This document shows positions 8,791 through 16,193 of a stretch of DNA of 64,000 nucleotides, piece after piece. Each line of letters begins with the position of its first letter. Position 1 is the first letter of the stretch. A model generated the notes under the pieces. It was not told the DNA's origin. It did no database searches and saw only the letters and a list, made by a program, of their open reading frames with translations. The stretch is from Flavobacteriales bacterium (lineage in GTDB: Bacteria > Bacteroidota > Bacteroidia > Flavobacteriales_F > PHOS-HE28), in contig JADJXH010000003.1 in NCBI GenBank assembly GCA_016715895.1, positions 124,001 to 188,000 of the forward strand, read 5' to 3'. A program made the position numbers and the translations under genes.

Positions 8791-9164
8791 CCCCTCCTGC
8801 GCGTGGAACACTTCACGCGCCGGGCAAGGAGGGGCCGGGGGAGGTTACAACTCAGGCAGAAAGCATGCTTCATGAAAGCGGAAACCACCCCGTACCCCTC
8901 CTTGAGCGGAGCAGCGAGCGATCGCTGCTCAGGAGGGGGCTTGATCCGGTGAACACCCCTCCTGCGCGTGGAACACTCCACGCGCTGGGCAAGGAGGGGC
9001 CGGGGGAGGTACCAGCTCAGTCATGCCGCATACTTCATGGAAACGGAAACCACCCCGTACCCCTCCTTGAGCGGAGCAGCGAGCGATCGCTGCTCAGGAG
9101 GGGGCTTGATCCGGTGAACACCCCTCCTGCGCGTGGAACACTCCACGCGCTGGGCAAGGAGGGG
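8791..9164. repeat. 165-bp tandem repeat array 1 of bulged 44-nt hairpins (A-B-A-B-A)
   Basis: Five hairpins lie in order: A1 8791-8834, B1 8895-8938, A2 8956-8999, B2 9060-9103 and A3 9121-9164. Like-to-like spacing is exactly 165 bp. Each hairpin is 44 nt with the same 8-bp outer stem CCCCTCCT/AGGAGGGG, a 9-bp inner stem, a 4-nt loop and a 6-nt one-sided bulge. In A the inner stem is GCGCGTGGA/TCCACGCGC and the bulge is on the 3' side. In B it is GAGCAGCGA/TCGCTGCTC and the bulge is on the 5' side. A 60-nt conserved spacer follows A and 17 nt follow B. The array ends 41 bp before the DUF559 gene at 9206 and begins about 50 bp upstream of the minus-strand T9SS gene. Confidence 0.9.
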
Positions 9165-9205
9165 CCGGGGGAGGTATCGGCTCAGGCCTATCTTCAACAC
9201 CTCGA

Positions 9206-9580
9206 ATGACCCGCATCCACAACCGGCGTGAACTGATCCACATCCGACGGGGGCTTCGTTCCGAGTCGACCGCGGCAGAGGCTGCTCTGTGGTCTTTGCT
9301 GCGCAAGCGTGCTCTGGATGGCTTCAAGTTCCGCCGGCAGCATAGTGTCGGCCCCAACATGGTGCTCGACTTCTACTGTCCTGAGAGGCGGCTGGCCATC
9401 GAGCTGGATGGTGCGGGTCATATGGATGCGCTTGGTCAGGTGAATGATGGGGCGCGTGACGAGTCGTTGCTAGCCTTGGGAATACGGGTCCTCAGGATCG
9501 AGAACCAGGAACTGTTGAGCGATCCGGAGGGGGTGCTGCAGATGATACGCGCAATGCTGGTCGATCGGTCAGGTCCTTGA
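9206..9580 (+). CDS. Short DUF559-domain nuclease-like protein within hairpin array
   Basis: This 124-aa protein starts at ATG 9206 (MTRIHNRRELIHIRRGLRSE). Nearly the whole length is one DUF559 domain: AAEAALWSLLRKRALDGFKFRRQHSVG, VLDFYCPERRLAIELDGAGH, then GIRVLRIENQELL. Glu in AEAALW, Asp in LDFYC and Glu-x-Asp in IELDG occupy the PD-(D/E)XK catalytic positions, as in the Vsr-like nuclease superfamily. A TATCTTCA box at 9189-9196, just before the start, resembles the local promoter motif. The gene sits precisely between two arrays of the same palindromic repeat, an arrangement like RAYT transposases and REP elements. That suggests the protein recognises or mobilises the hairpins, but this is inference. 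Confidence 0.85.
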   Translation: MTRIHNRRELIHIRRGLRSESTAAEAALWSLLRKRALDGFKFRRQHSVGPNMVLDFYCPERRLAIELDGAGHMDALGQVNDGARDESLLALGIRVLRIENQELLSDPEGVLQMIRAMLVDRSGP

Positions 9581-9613
9581 AAGGTCCGAGCCCTGGTGGC
9601 GTTGGCGTGAACT

Positions 9614-9926
9614 CCCCTCCTGCGCGTGGAACGCTCCACGCGCCGGGCAAGGAGGGGTTGGGGGAGGTACCAACTCAGTCACGCCGTGTACTTGATGAAA
9701 GCGGAAACCACCCCGTGCCCCTCCTTGAGCGGAGCAGCGAGCGATCGCTGCTCAGGAGGGGGCTTGATCACGTGAACACCCCTCATGCGCGTGGAACGCT
9801 CCACGCGCCGGGCAAGGAGGGGTTGGGGGAGGTATCAACTCAGTCACGCCGCGTACTTGATGAACGCGGAAACCACCCCATGCCCCTCCTTGTGCGGAGC
9901 AGCGAGGGATCGCTGCTCAGGAGGGG
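9614..9926. repeat. 165-bp tandem repeat array 2 of bulged hairpins (A-B-A-B)
   Basis: Four further copies follow the DUF559 gene: A4 9614-9657, B3 9718-9761, A5 9779-9822 and B4 9883-9926. They keep the 165-bp period and the 60-nt and 17-nt spacers of the first array. Both arrays are entered through the same short lead, TTGGCGTGAACT, before their first A hairpin (about 8779-8790 and 9602-9613). Copies differ mostly in loops and spacers. For example, the A loop is ACAC in A2/A3 and ACGC in A4/A5, while the inner stems stay paired. No credible gene is encoded; the open frames crossing the repeats are by-products of the period being a multiple of three. Confidence 0.9.
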
Positions 9927-9953
9927 GCTTGATCGCGTGCCCCCCCAAAGCCA

Positions 9954-9978
9954 CGAAGCCTCCCGAGGGGAGGCTTCG
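9954..9978 (-). terminator. Strong hairpin after the T9SS/PKD gene
   Basis: A perfect 11-bp stem (CGAAGCCTCCC/GGGAGGCTTCG) with a 3-nt loop lies 20 bp beyond the stop codon of the minus-strand gene ending at 9999. On the minus strand it is followed by TGGCTTTGG, so the T tract is weak. It is unrelated in sequence to the A/B hairpins next to it. Confidence 0.6.
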
Positions 9979-9998
9979 CGCAAGAGGTGTGATCCGGC

Positions 9999-12900
9999 TT
10001 AGCGGGCCAGGGGCAGCTTGTAGGTGCGTCCCTGATCGCCGGAGAGCAGGCGGACGAGGATGACGCCATCGGCCACATGGTCCACCGGGATGCGCTCGCG
10101 GGTGGTGCTGAGGCGCGTGCGACGCTCGGCCACCACGCGGCCCGCGCCGTCCAGCACGGTGATCACCACCTCCTGGGCGTGCTGCTGCTGCAGGTCCACC
10201 ACCACGTGCGTGCCGTCCAGCCACACGCGGGCCAGGTCATCGGCCACCGGGGCGATGCCGGTGCTCACGTCCACGATGAGCTCCTGGGTGCTCACGGCGG
10301 TGCAGCCGTCGAGGCTCACCGTGAGGGTCACCGTGTACACACCGGGCACGGTGTAGGTGTGGATGGGCTCGGTGTCGGTGCTGGTGGCGCCGTCGCCGAA
10401 GTCCCAGGTGACCTGCGCGCCCCAGGTGCTGAGGTTGAAGAACTCCACGGGCTCACCGGTGAAGGTGCTGGTGGCGCTGGGCAGGAAGGCGGCGCTGGGA
10501 CCGCTGCCGGTGGCCACGGTGGCCTGGAGGGGCGCGGTGGTGCAGCCGTTGGCGTCGGTCACCGTCACCGTGTAGGTGCCGGCGGCCACGCCGGTGAGGT
10601 CCTCGCTGGTGGCTCCGTTGTCCCAGGCAAAGGTGTAGGGCCCGGTGCCGCCCATCACGGTGAGGTCCACGCTGCCGTCGGTGGTGGCGGCGCAGGCCGT
10701 GGCGGTGGCGTTCACGGTGCCGTCGAGCAGGGCGGGTTCATCGATGGTGAAGGCGTGGGTGAGGTCGCCGCAGCCGGCCTGGCTGCTCACGGTCACCAGG
10801 TAATCGCCGGCGGGGAGCTGGGCGATCTGGCCGGCGCCGTTCAGTTGCGCCTGGGTGAGCAGCACGGTGCCGCCGTCGGTGGCCCAGGTGTAATCCCACG
10901 GGCCGCTGCCGGCGCCGAGGGCGCTGGCGCTGCCGTTGGCGGCGCCCTGGCAGGTGACGTCCGTCACGCTATGCTGCACCGGCGCGCTGGCGTGGATCAG
11001 GAAGCGGGCGGGCAGCACCGGGTCGTTGGCATCGGCGGTGAAGGTGTAGGTGGCGCCTTCGCTCAGGGCGATGCTCTGGCCGGTCTGCAGGTCCTCCAGC
11101 ACGAGGCAGGTCTGGCCCATGATGCCCAGGGCGTCGTACACGCGCAGGGTGTAGCTGCCGGTGACGCCCACGTCCACGGGCACCTCGATGCTGGTGCCGC
11201 CGGTGAGGGGGCCCCAGGCGTTGAGGGTCATGTCCTGGCCGTCGCTGGTGCGGGTCATCACCTGCGGGGCCTCGGGATGGCTGAAGGTGAACTTGATGAG
11301 GTCGTGGGCATCACCGCCGGCGGGGGCGCCGGTGCCGAAGTGCACCACGGCCTCGTCGAAGAAGGCGTTCTGGGCGTTGCTCAGTTCGAGGCGGAACATC
11401 GGGGGCGCACCCTGCTGGCTGCCGCCGAAGAGGCCGCCGCCGTTCAGGTCGAGCACCTTGTCGGTCTCCTCCACGGTGACGGCGGGGGCGGCGGCGTTGG
11501 CCTTCACCCAGAAGCCTTGGAAGCTCTGGATGTTGCCGTTGAGCGAACCGCCGGGGATGCTGATGCCAAGGCCTTCGTCCCAGGAGGCGTTGTTGCCGCT
11601 CACGGGGTCGAACACGTAGTAGAAGTTGTCCACGTTGGTGAGGCCCAGCAGGCTGAAGTCGATCGGGCTGGGCAGCGGGTTGCCCACCAGGTTCCAGCCG
11701 TCCACGGTGGCGTTGCCCGTGTTGGTGTAGCTCACCGGCAGGTTGAGGGGGGTGAGGGCGTTGCGCACGCCGCTGCGCAGGTCGATGGTGAAGGGGCTGG
11801 TGGTCACCAGGCCGGTGCCGCTCCAGGCGGCGAAGCCCTGGCCCATGGCCATCACCATGTTGTCGCCGGTGGCGCCGGTGAGGCCGTCGATGAGGGCGGC
11901 GCCGCCGTCGGTCTCATCGTAGGTGCGGATGCTCGGCCACAGGATGTTGCTGCCGGGGGGATCGTCGAAGAGCGGGAACTCGCTGCCCGGGTAGCCGGCG
12001 GTGACGAAGTCGTCCTCCAGGCTGCTGAGGGTGTTGTTGTTGGTGGGCGCGCTGATGAGGCGCCAGTTGGTGACGCCGCCGGGCACGTAGCGCTCCATGT
12101 CCACCTGGCCGGTGAAGCTGGGGCCCGCGCCCATGGGGCCGATGCGGCCGGTGCCGTTGGCATCGCTGTGCAGTTCCAGCACGCGGGCCGGGTTGCCCGT
12201 GTTGTTGGCGTTGAAGGTGCCGCCGTTGGTCATGTCCAGCGTGCGGCGGATGCGCAGCAGGCTGCTGGTGAGGGTCACGTCGGCATCGTTGGCCGTGAGG
12301 TCGTACAGGTCATAGGTGCCGCTGCCGCCCAGGGTCACCGCGCCGGGGTTGCGGAAGGTGACCGCGCCCGTGCCGATGGTGAAGCTGCTGTTGTTGGTGA
12401 GGGCCGTGCCGTAGTGCTCCAGGTCCGTGGTGCCCATCACCACGCTGCCGCCGGCCTCCACATCCAGGTCGTACACGGTCCAATCGGCGCCGGTGGCGGT
12501 CACCGTGTGGCCGTTCTGCACCACGGCCGTGGCGTTCTGGTCGAAGGTGACGGCCGTGGCCGTGCCGGTGCGGGTGGTGCTCCAGGTGGCGGTGGTCTGG
12601 TCGCCGTTGGCGCGCGTGTAGTAGATGGGGCGGCAGAGGTCGCCTACCACCTCGATGAGGTCGAATGCGAGTTCCTCATTGTCGGCATCGGTCCGGAAGC
12701 GGATGCGGACGTCCATGGTGCTGCCCGTGGCGCCCACCGGGAAGGAGAACGGCGCCATGGTCGCGCTCAATTGGGTGCCGTCACCCACACCGTTCAGGTC
12801 CGTATCCAGCGCGATGCGTTGGTTGCTGGCACCGATCGCGGCTTCCGACCGGAACGCACCGACCGTGACCCATCCACCTCCGTCCACATTCCGTTCAACG

Positions 12901-14324
12901 AATAGGTAATCCAAGTTCGCCCCACCGTTGTCGTAGTTGGCTGCGGCCCGCGCTCCTGCAAGCAGGCCGATCGTGGTGTTGGACATGCCAAGAATATTCA
13001 GTCCCGTGAACGTGACCGTGATCTCGGCGCTGGGAGCGATCACGTCCATGTCCTCGCCTTCCATGTAAAAGGTGCCGCTTTCGCCTGCCATGGACAGACC
13101 GCCGGCAGCGGTCATGCCGGCATCGTTCGAGCGCAGGAAGAGATCGCCGCTCACCGGGTTGCCTTCCGGCTGATTCAAGGTGTAACGCGTGCCTGAACCA
13201 TCGGTCTCGAAGTCCTCGGTCAGGAGCGTGACAGGCACAAGTTCATTGTCCGTCAGCGTCAGGTTGAAGGAGGACGGGCTTCCGGCCGTGGCGCTGTTGC
13301 CGCCGGCCACGTTCTGCAGCTGGAAGGTGAAGACCTCGTTGCCGTCGCAGGCGCCGTTGTCCGTCAGCGTCACGGTCACCGTCTGGTTGGCGCTGCTGCC
13401 GGCGGGGAAGTTGAGGGATTGGGTGGTGTAGTTGCCGATGCGGCTGGCCGTGCCGGCGGTGAGCACCACATCCACCGTGGTGGCGTTGGTGGCGTCGGGG
13501 TTGGTGATGCTCACCGTCAGGGTGGTGCTCACGCCCGTCTCGCTCACCGACGCGGCGGTGCCGGTGAACTGGACGGTGGTGGTGCTGCCGGCGTTCATGG
13601 TCACCGAGATGTCGTCCACCGCGATCTCATCGCGGCTGCCCGAACCGCTGACATCGTCGCTGTTCCAACGCAGGTAGATGCTCGCGCCGTTGGCCAGGCT
13701 GAGGCTGTTGATGGTGGTGCTGCGGTTGTTCGAGGTCCACACCGCCGCACCGGCCGCCGCAGGCGTGGTGAGGTCCAGCGCGCCCACCGGCGTCCAGGTC
13801 AGGTTGTTCAGCGACCACTCGAAGTTCCAGCTGTTGGCCCAACCCTGGTCGTTGAAATAGTAGACCAGGTAGCTCACGTCCACGGAGCTCACGGTCGCCC
13901 CGGTGTTGTTGTCCACGCGGAGGGTCAGAAAGCCCGGCGTCCAATCAGTCGCGCCAGGCTGCACACCGAGCGCCCTGTTCCCCCCGGAAACGGTGAACGC
14001 GTAGAAGCCGCCGGTGCTGACACCGCCTGCGGAGATCCCGCGGGCATGGTCTCCTGCTGTGTTCGCAACGCCCAACGCTTTGCTTCCATCGTCCATGCCG
14101 CTCGTGGCCCAGGCATCGGCGTCCAGGTCACCTGCGGCAGGCGCCACCACGAACCCGGTCCCATCGATCTGGCCGTTGTTCACACCGGACACGGTGTTGT
14201 CGAAATCGATCACGAAGGGCGATCCCGTCGTGGTCACGCTCAACTGCGCCATCACCGGAGCGGCGAGCAGGGCGGGCAGGGTGGCGAGGAGGAGGGATCG
14301 GAGCGGGGAGTAACGCTGGGCCAT
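9999..14324 (-). CDS. Large secreted T9SS type A protein with Calx-beta-like and PKD domains
   Basis: This 1,441-aa protein starts at ATG 14324 with a signal peptide (LLLATLPALLAAPVMAQ). Residues about 30-240 look like a jelly-roll/lectin-type domain (WNSDDVSGSGSRDEIAVDDISV). A Calx-beta-like segment at about 250-360 follows (VSETGVSTTLTVSITNP), then a second jelly-roll-like block and low-complexity beta-rich stretches. SprB-like repeats (GTGPYTFAWDNGATSEDLTG) sit near 1150-1260. A PKD domain follows at about 1265-1350 (WDFGDGATSTDTEPIHTYTVPGVYTVTL), then a C-terminal type A sorting domain (VVVDLQQQHAQEVVITVLDGAGRVV). It should be an exported surface protein or adhesin. No catalytic motif was seen. 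Confidence 0.85.
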   Translation of the reverse strand: MAQRYSPLRSLLLATLPALLAAPVMAQLSVTTTGSPFVIDFDNTVSGVNNGQIDGTGFVVAPAAGDLDADAWATSGMDDGSKALGVANTAGDHARGISAGGVSTGGFYAFTVSGGNRALGVQPGATDWTPGFLTLRVDNNTGATVSSVDVSYLVYYFNDQGWANSWNFEWSLNNLTWTPVGALDLTTPAAAGAAVWTSNNRSTTINSLSLANGASIYLRWNSDDVSGSGSRDEIAVDDISVTMNAGSTTTVQFTGTAASVSETGVSTTLTVSITNPDATNATTVDVVLTAGTASRIGNYTTQSLNFPAGSSANQTVTVTLTDNGACDGNEVFTFQLQNVAGGNSATAGSPSSFNLTLTDNELVPVTLLTEDFETDGSGTRYTLNQPEGNPVSGDLFLRSNDAGMTAAGGLSMAGESGTFYMEGEDMDVIAPSAEITVTFTGLNILGMSNTTIGLLAGARAAANYDNGGANLDYLFVERNVDGGGWVTVGAFRSEAAIGASNQRIALDTDLNGVGDGTQLSATMAPFSFPVGATGSTMDVRIRFRTDADNEELAFDLIEVVGDLCRPIYYTRANGDQTTATWSTTRTGTATAVTFDQNATAVVQNGHTVTATGADWTVYDLDVEAGGSVVMGTTDLEHYGTALTNNSSFTIGTGAVTFRNPGAVTLGGSGTYDLYDLTANDADVTLTSSLLRIRRTLDMTNGGTFNANNTGNPARVLELHSDANGTGRIGPMGAGPSFTGQVDMERYVPGGVTNWRLISAPTNNNTLSSLEDDFVTAGYPGSEFPLFDDPPGSNILWPSIRTYDETDGGAALIDGLTGATGDNMVMAMGQGFAAWSGTGLVTTSPFTIDLRSGVRNALTPLNLPVSYTNTGNATVDGWNLVGNPLPSPIDFSLLGLTNVDNFYYVFDPVSGNNASWDEGLGISIPGGSLNGNIQSFQGFWVKANAAAPAVTVEETDKVLDLNGGGLFGGSQQGAPPMFRLELSNAQNAFFDEAVVHFGTGAPAGGDAHDLIKFTFSHPEAPQVMTRTSDGQDMTLNAWGPLTGGTSIEVPVDVGVTGSYTLRVYDALGIMGQTCLVLEDLQTGQSIALSEGATYTFTADANDPVLPARFLIHASAPVQHSVTDVTCQGAANGSASALGAGSGPWDYTWATDGGTVLLTQAQLNGAGQIAQLPAGDYLVTVSSQAGCGDLTHAFTIDEPALLDGTVNATATACAATTDGSVDLTVMGGTGPYTFAWDNGATSEDLTGVAAGTYTVTVTDANGCTTAPLQATVATGSGPSAAFLPSATSTFTGEPVEFFNLSTWGAQVTWDFGDGATSTDTEPIHTYTVPGVYTVTLTVSLDGCTAVSTQELIVDVSTGIAPVADDLARVWLDGTHVVVDLQQQHAQEVVITVLDGAGRVVAERRTRLSTTRERIPVDHVADGVILVRLLSGDQGRTYKLPLAR

Positions 14325-14539
14325 GGGGGCGTTGGATTGGGGCGATAGGGCGCTGGGCCGGAGGGTTTTCCGGACCGTGCAAACCTACCAAAAGGGCCCG
14401 GGCGGCCAAGGGCCGTGGCGGTTGACTTATCAACGGCGGACCGGCGCCGATGCGGGGTGTGTTAACGAAGGTTAAGGATGGCCATCGGGCTGTTAAGGTC
14501 CGCCGCTGCCGCCGGGGGGGCGTTCACCTTCGCAGCCTC
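14325..14539. other. Regulatory intergenic region upstream of the T9SS/PKD gene
   Basis: The stretch without a confident gene runs to 14724. It holds the minus-strand promoter at 14380-14387 and, beyond 14540, a weak small open frame listed separately. Nothing else was recognised. Confidence 0.5.
14380..14387 (-). promoter_or_regulatory. TAGGTTTG promoter -7 box
   Basis: On the minus strand this reads TAGGTTTG, an exact match to the Bacteroidota -7 consensus TAnnTTTG. A CTTGG lies 18 nt upstream as a possible -33 element. It is about 55 nt before the ATG of the 1,441-aa T9SS gene. Confidence 0.65.
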
Positions 14540-14764
14540 ATGCGACGCCGCCCCTTCCACCTGCCGCACATCGGTTGGCGCCACCTGGTGCTGGTGGTGG
14601 CCGCGGGCTCGGCCCTGGCGGCGTGGGCCGGTGCGCCGGAGCCCTGTGCGCCGGGCCCGATGCGCACCTACTCGCATCCGTTGATGCAGCTGTTCGAGCA
14701 CGGCGTGCCGGACAGCAGCGCGGTTCATGCGGCGGACGGGGGCAGCCGGCGCAGCAGCAGGTAG
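14540..14764 (+). CDS. Possible small membrane or exported protein
   Basis: This 74-aa frame starts at ATG 14540 (MRRRPFHLPHIGWRHLVLVV). A basic N-terminus is followed by a hydrophobic stretch (LVLVVAAGSALAAWAG) that could be a signal or membrane anchor. The last 13 codons overlap the 3' end of nhaA on the other strand. There is no recognised family, and in DNA this GC-rich such frames arise by chance. The positively charged-then-hydrophobic order is the only support. Confidence 0.28.
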   Translation: MRRRPFHLPHIGWRHLVLVVAAGSALAAWAGAPEPCAPGPMRTYSHPLMQLFEHGVPDSSAVHAADGGSRRSSR

Positions 14765-16041
14765 CCGATGGCGCCGGCCAGCAGGGAGGCGAGCAGGATG
14801 CCCAGCTTGGCCTCCTCGCGCAGCAGCGGGTCGGCGAAGGCCAGCTCGTTCACGAACAGCGACATGGTGAAGCCGATGCCGGCGAGGAAGCCCATGCCCA
14901 GCAGGTGCGCGCGGGTGATGCCCGCGCCCAGCCGGCCCACGCCCAGGCGCAGCAGCAGCAGCACGGTGAGCACGATGCCCAGCGGTTTGCCGATGGCCAG
15001 CCCGATGCCCACGCCCAGGGCCACCGGCGAGGTGATGGCGCCCAGCGGGTCATCGGGGAGCGCGACCCCGGCGTTGGCCAGGGCGAAGAGGGGCATCACG
15101 CCGAAGGCCACCAGCGGATGCAGGGCCTTCTCCAGGCGCTGCAGCGGGGTGGCGGCGCGTTCGCAATCGGCCTCGATGCGCTGGATCACCTCCAGCTGGT
15201 CCTCGCTGAGGGTGGGTTTGCCGTTGGGCTCCAGGTCGGCGAAGGCGGTGATGTGGCGTTTGATGCGGGCCACGAAGGCGGGTTCGTCCATGCGCGTTTC
15301 GGCGGGGATGGTGAAGGCGGCGAGCACCCCGGCGATGGTGGCGTGGATGCCGCTGAGGAGGAAGGCGGTCCACATGCCGGCAATGCCGAAGAGCGCATAG
15401 AACCAGGGGTTGCGCACGCCCAGGCGGTTGCCGCCCCACAGCACGGCCAGGAAGGCCACGCCGATCAGCAGGTTGTGCAGGCTGATGTCGCTGGTGTAGA
15501 AGAGGGCGATGACGAGCACCGCGCCCAGGTCGTCGGCGATGGCGAGGGTGGTGAGGAAGATCTTGAGGCCGGTGGGCACGCGGTCGCCCAACAGGCTCAT
15601 GACGCCCACGGCGAAGGCGATGTCCGTGGCCATGGGGATGCCCCACCCGGCGTGGGCCTCGCCCACGTGGTTGAAGGCCAGGTAGAGCGCGGCGGGCACC
15701 AGCATGCCGCCCATGCCGGCGGCCACGGGCAGGAGGGCATCGCGCGGCCGGCTCAGTTCACCGCCCACCACCTCGCGCTTCAGCTCCAGGCCCACCACGA
15801 AGAAGAAGAGGGCCATCAGGCCGTCGTTGATCCAGTGATGCAGGGTGCCGCGGAGGGTGTACCGGTCGAAGGTGAGGGTGATGGTGTGCTCCCACAGGTG
15901 GTGGTAGCCCTCCTTCCAGGGCCCGTTGGCCCACACCAGGGCGGCCACGGCCGAGGCGAAGAGCAGGATGCCGCCCGTGCTCTGGTGATGCAGGAACTCC
16001 GCGAAGGCCAGGCGTCGCCGGCCGCCCCTGTGCAGGTTCAT
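14725..16041 (-). CDS. nhaA: Na+/H+ antiporter NhaA
   Basis: This 438-aa inner-membrane protein starts at ATG 16041 (MNLHRGGRRRLAFAEFLHHQ). It has the family's usual length and about 12 hydrophobic helices. The ion-binding aspartates are all present: ATDIAFAVGVMSLLG (Asp equivalent to E. coli D133) and LAIADDLGAVLVIALFYT (the paired D163/D164). It exchanges cytoplasmic Na+ (or Li+) for external H+ and supports salt and alkaline tolerance. A 35-aa membrane frame ends 8 bp before its start. A TATCTTGG box at 16177-16184 would serve both. The next gene upstream, an RND exporter, ends only 36 bp before the small frame. Confidence 0.95.
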   Translation of the reverse strand: MNLHRGGRRRLAFAEFLHHQSTGGILLFASAVAALVWANGPWKEGYHHLWEHTITLTFDRYTLRGTLHHWINDGLMALFFFVVGLELKREVVGGELSRPRDALLPVAAGMGGMLVPAALYLAFNHVGEAHAGWGIPMATDIAFAVGVMSLLGDRVPTGLKIFLTTLAIADDLGAVLVIALFYTSDISLHNLLIGVAFLAVLWGGNRLGVRNPWFYALFGIAGMWTAFLLSGIHATIAGVLAAFTIPAETRMDEPAFVARIKRHITAFADLEPNGKPTLSEDQLEVIQRIEADCERAATPLQRLEKALHPLVAFGVMPLFALANAGVALPDDPLGAITSPVALGVGIGLAIGKPLGIVLTVLLLLRLGVGRLGAGITRAHLLGMGFLAGIGFTMSLFVNELAFADPLLREEAKLGILLASLLAGAIGYLLLRRLPPSAA

Positions 16042-16049
16042 GCGGCGGG

Positions 16050-16157
16050 TCAGCGGTATTGGCGGTGCTTGTGCTTGCGGCGGGTGTGGCGGCGTTGCAG
16101 CACCACGCCCACGAGCACGAGGGCGAGGACGGCGAAGAGGGGCCAGAGCAGGCGCAT
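16050..16157 (-). CDS. 35-aa single-pass membrane microprotein upstream of nhaA
   Basis: The frame starts at ATG 16157 and ends with TGA at 16052-16050, 8 bp before the nhaA start. The product opens MRLLWPLFAVLALVLVGVVL, a clean membrane helix, and ends in a very basic tail (QRRHTRRKHKHRQYR). This composition is far from random and fits a positive-inside membrane anchor. The tight spacing suggests translational coupling with nhaA. It could be a small antiporter-associated protein or merely a leader peptide. I know no named family for it. Confidence 0.45.
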   Translation of the reverse strand: MRLLWPLFAVLALVLVGVVLQRRHTRRKHKHRQYR

Positions 16158-16176
16158 GGCGGCGGCGGTTGAAGGG

Positions 16177-16184
16177 CCAAGATA
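16177..16184 (-). promoter_or_regulatory. TATCTTGG promoter -7 box
   Basis: It reads TATCTTGG on the minus strand, close to TAnnTTTG, 20 nt before the ATG of the 35-aa frame and nhaA. Confidence 0.45.
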
Positions 16185-16193
16185 GGGGTGGCC

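Noticed and set aside
8784..9209. Protein-coding frames across the hairpin repeats (also 9577-10002)
   Set aside because: 165 is divisible by three, so a frame stays open through the repeats. The translations are just repeated palindromes.
8791..9926. CRISPR array
   Set aside because: Repeat units are 165 bp and nearly continuous, without unique spacers or cas genes; the hairpins are not CRISPR-like.
10077..12905. 942-codon plus-strand frame, Gly/Ala/His-rich
   Set aside because: Antisense shadow of the T9SS/PKD gene; low-complexity translation and no domain or start signal.
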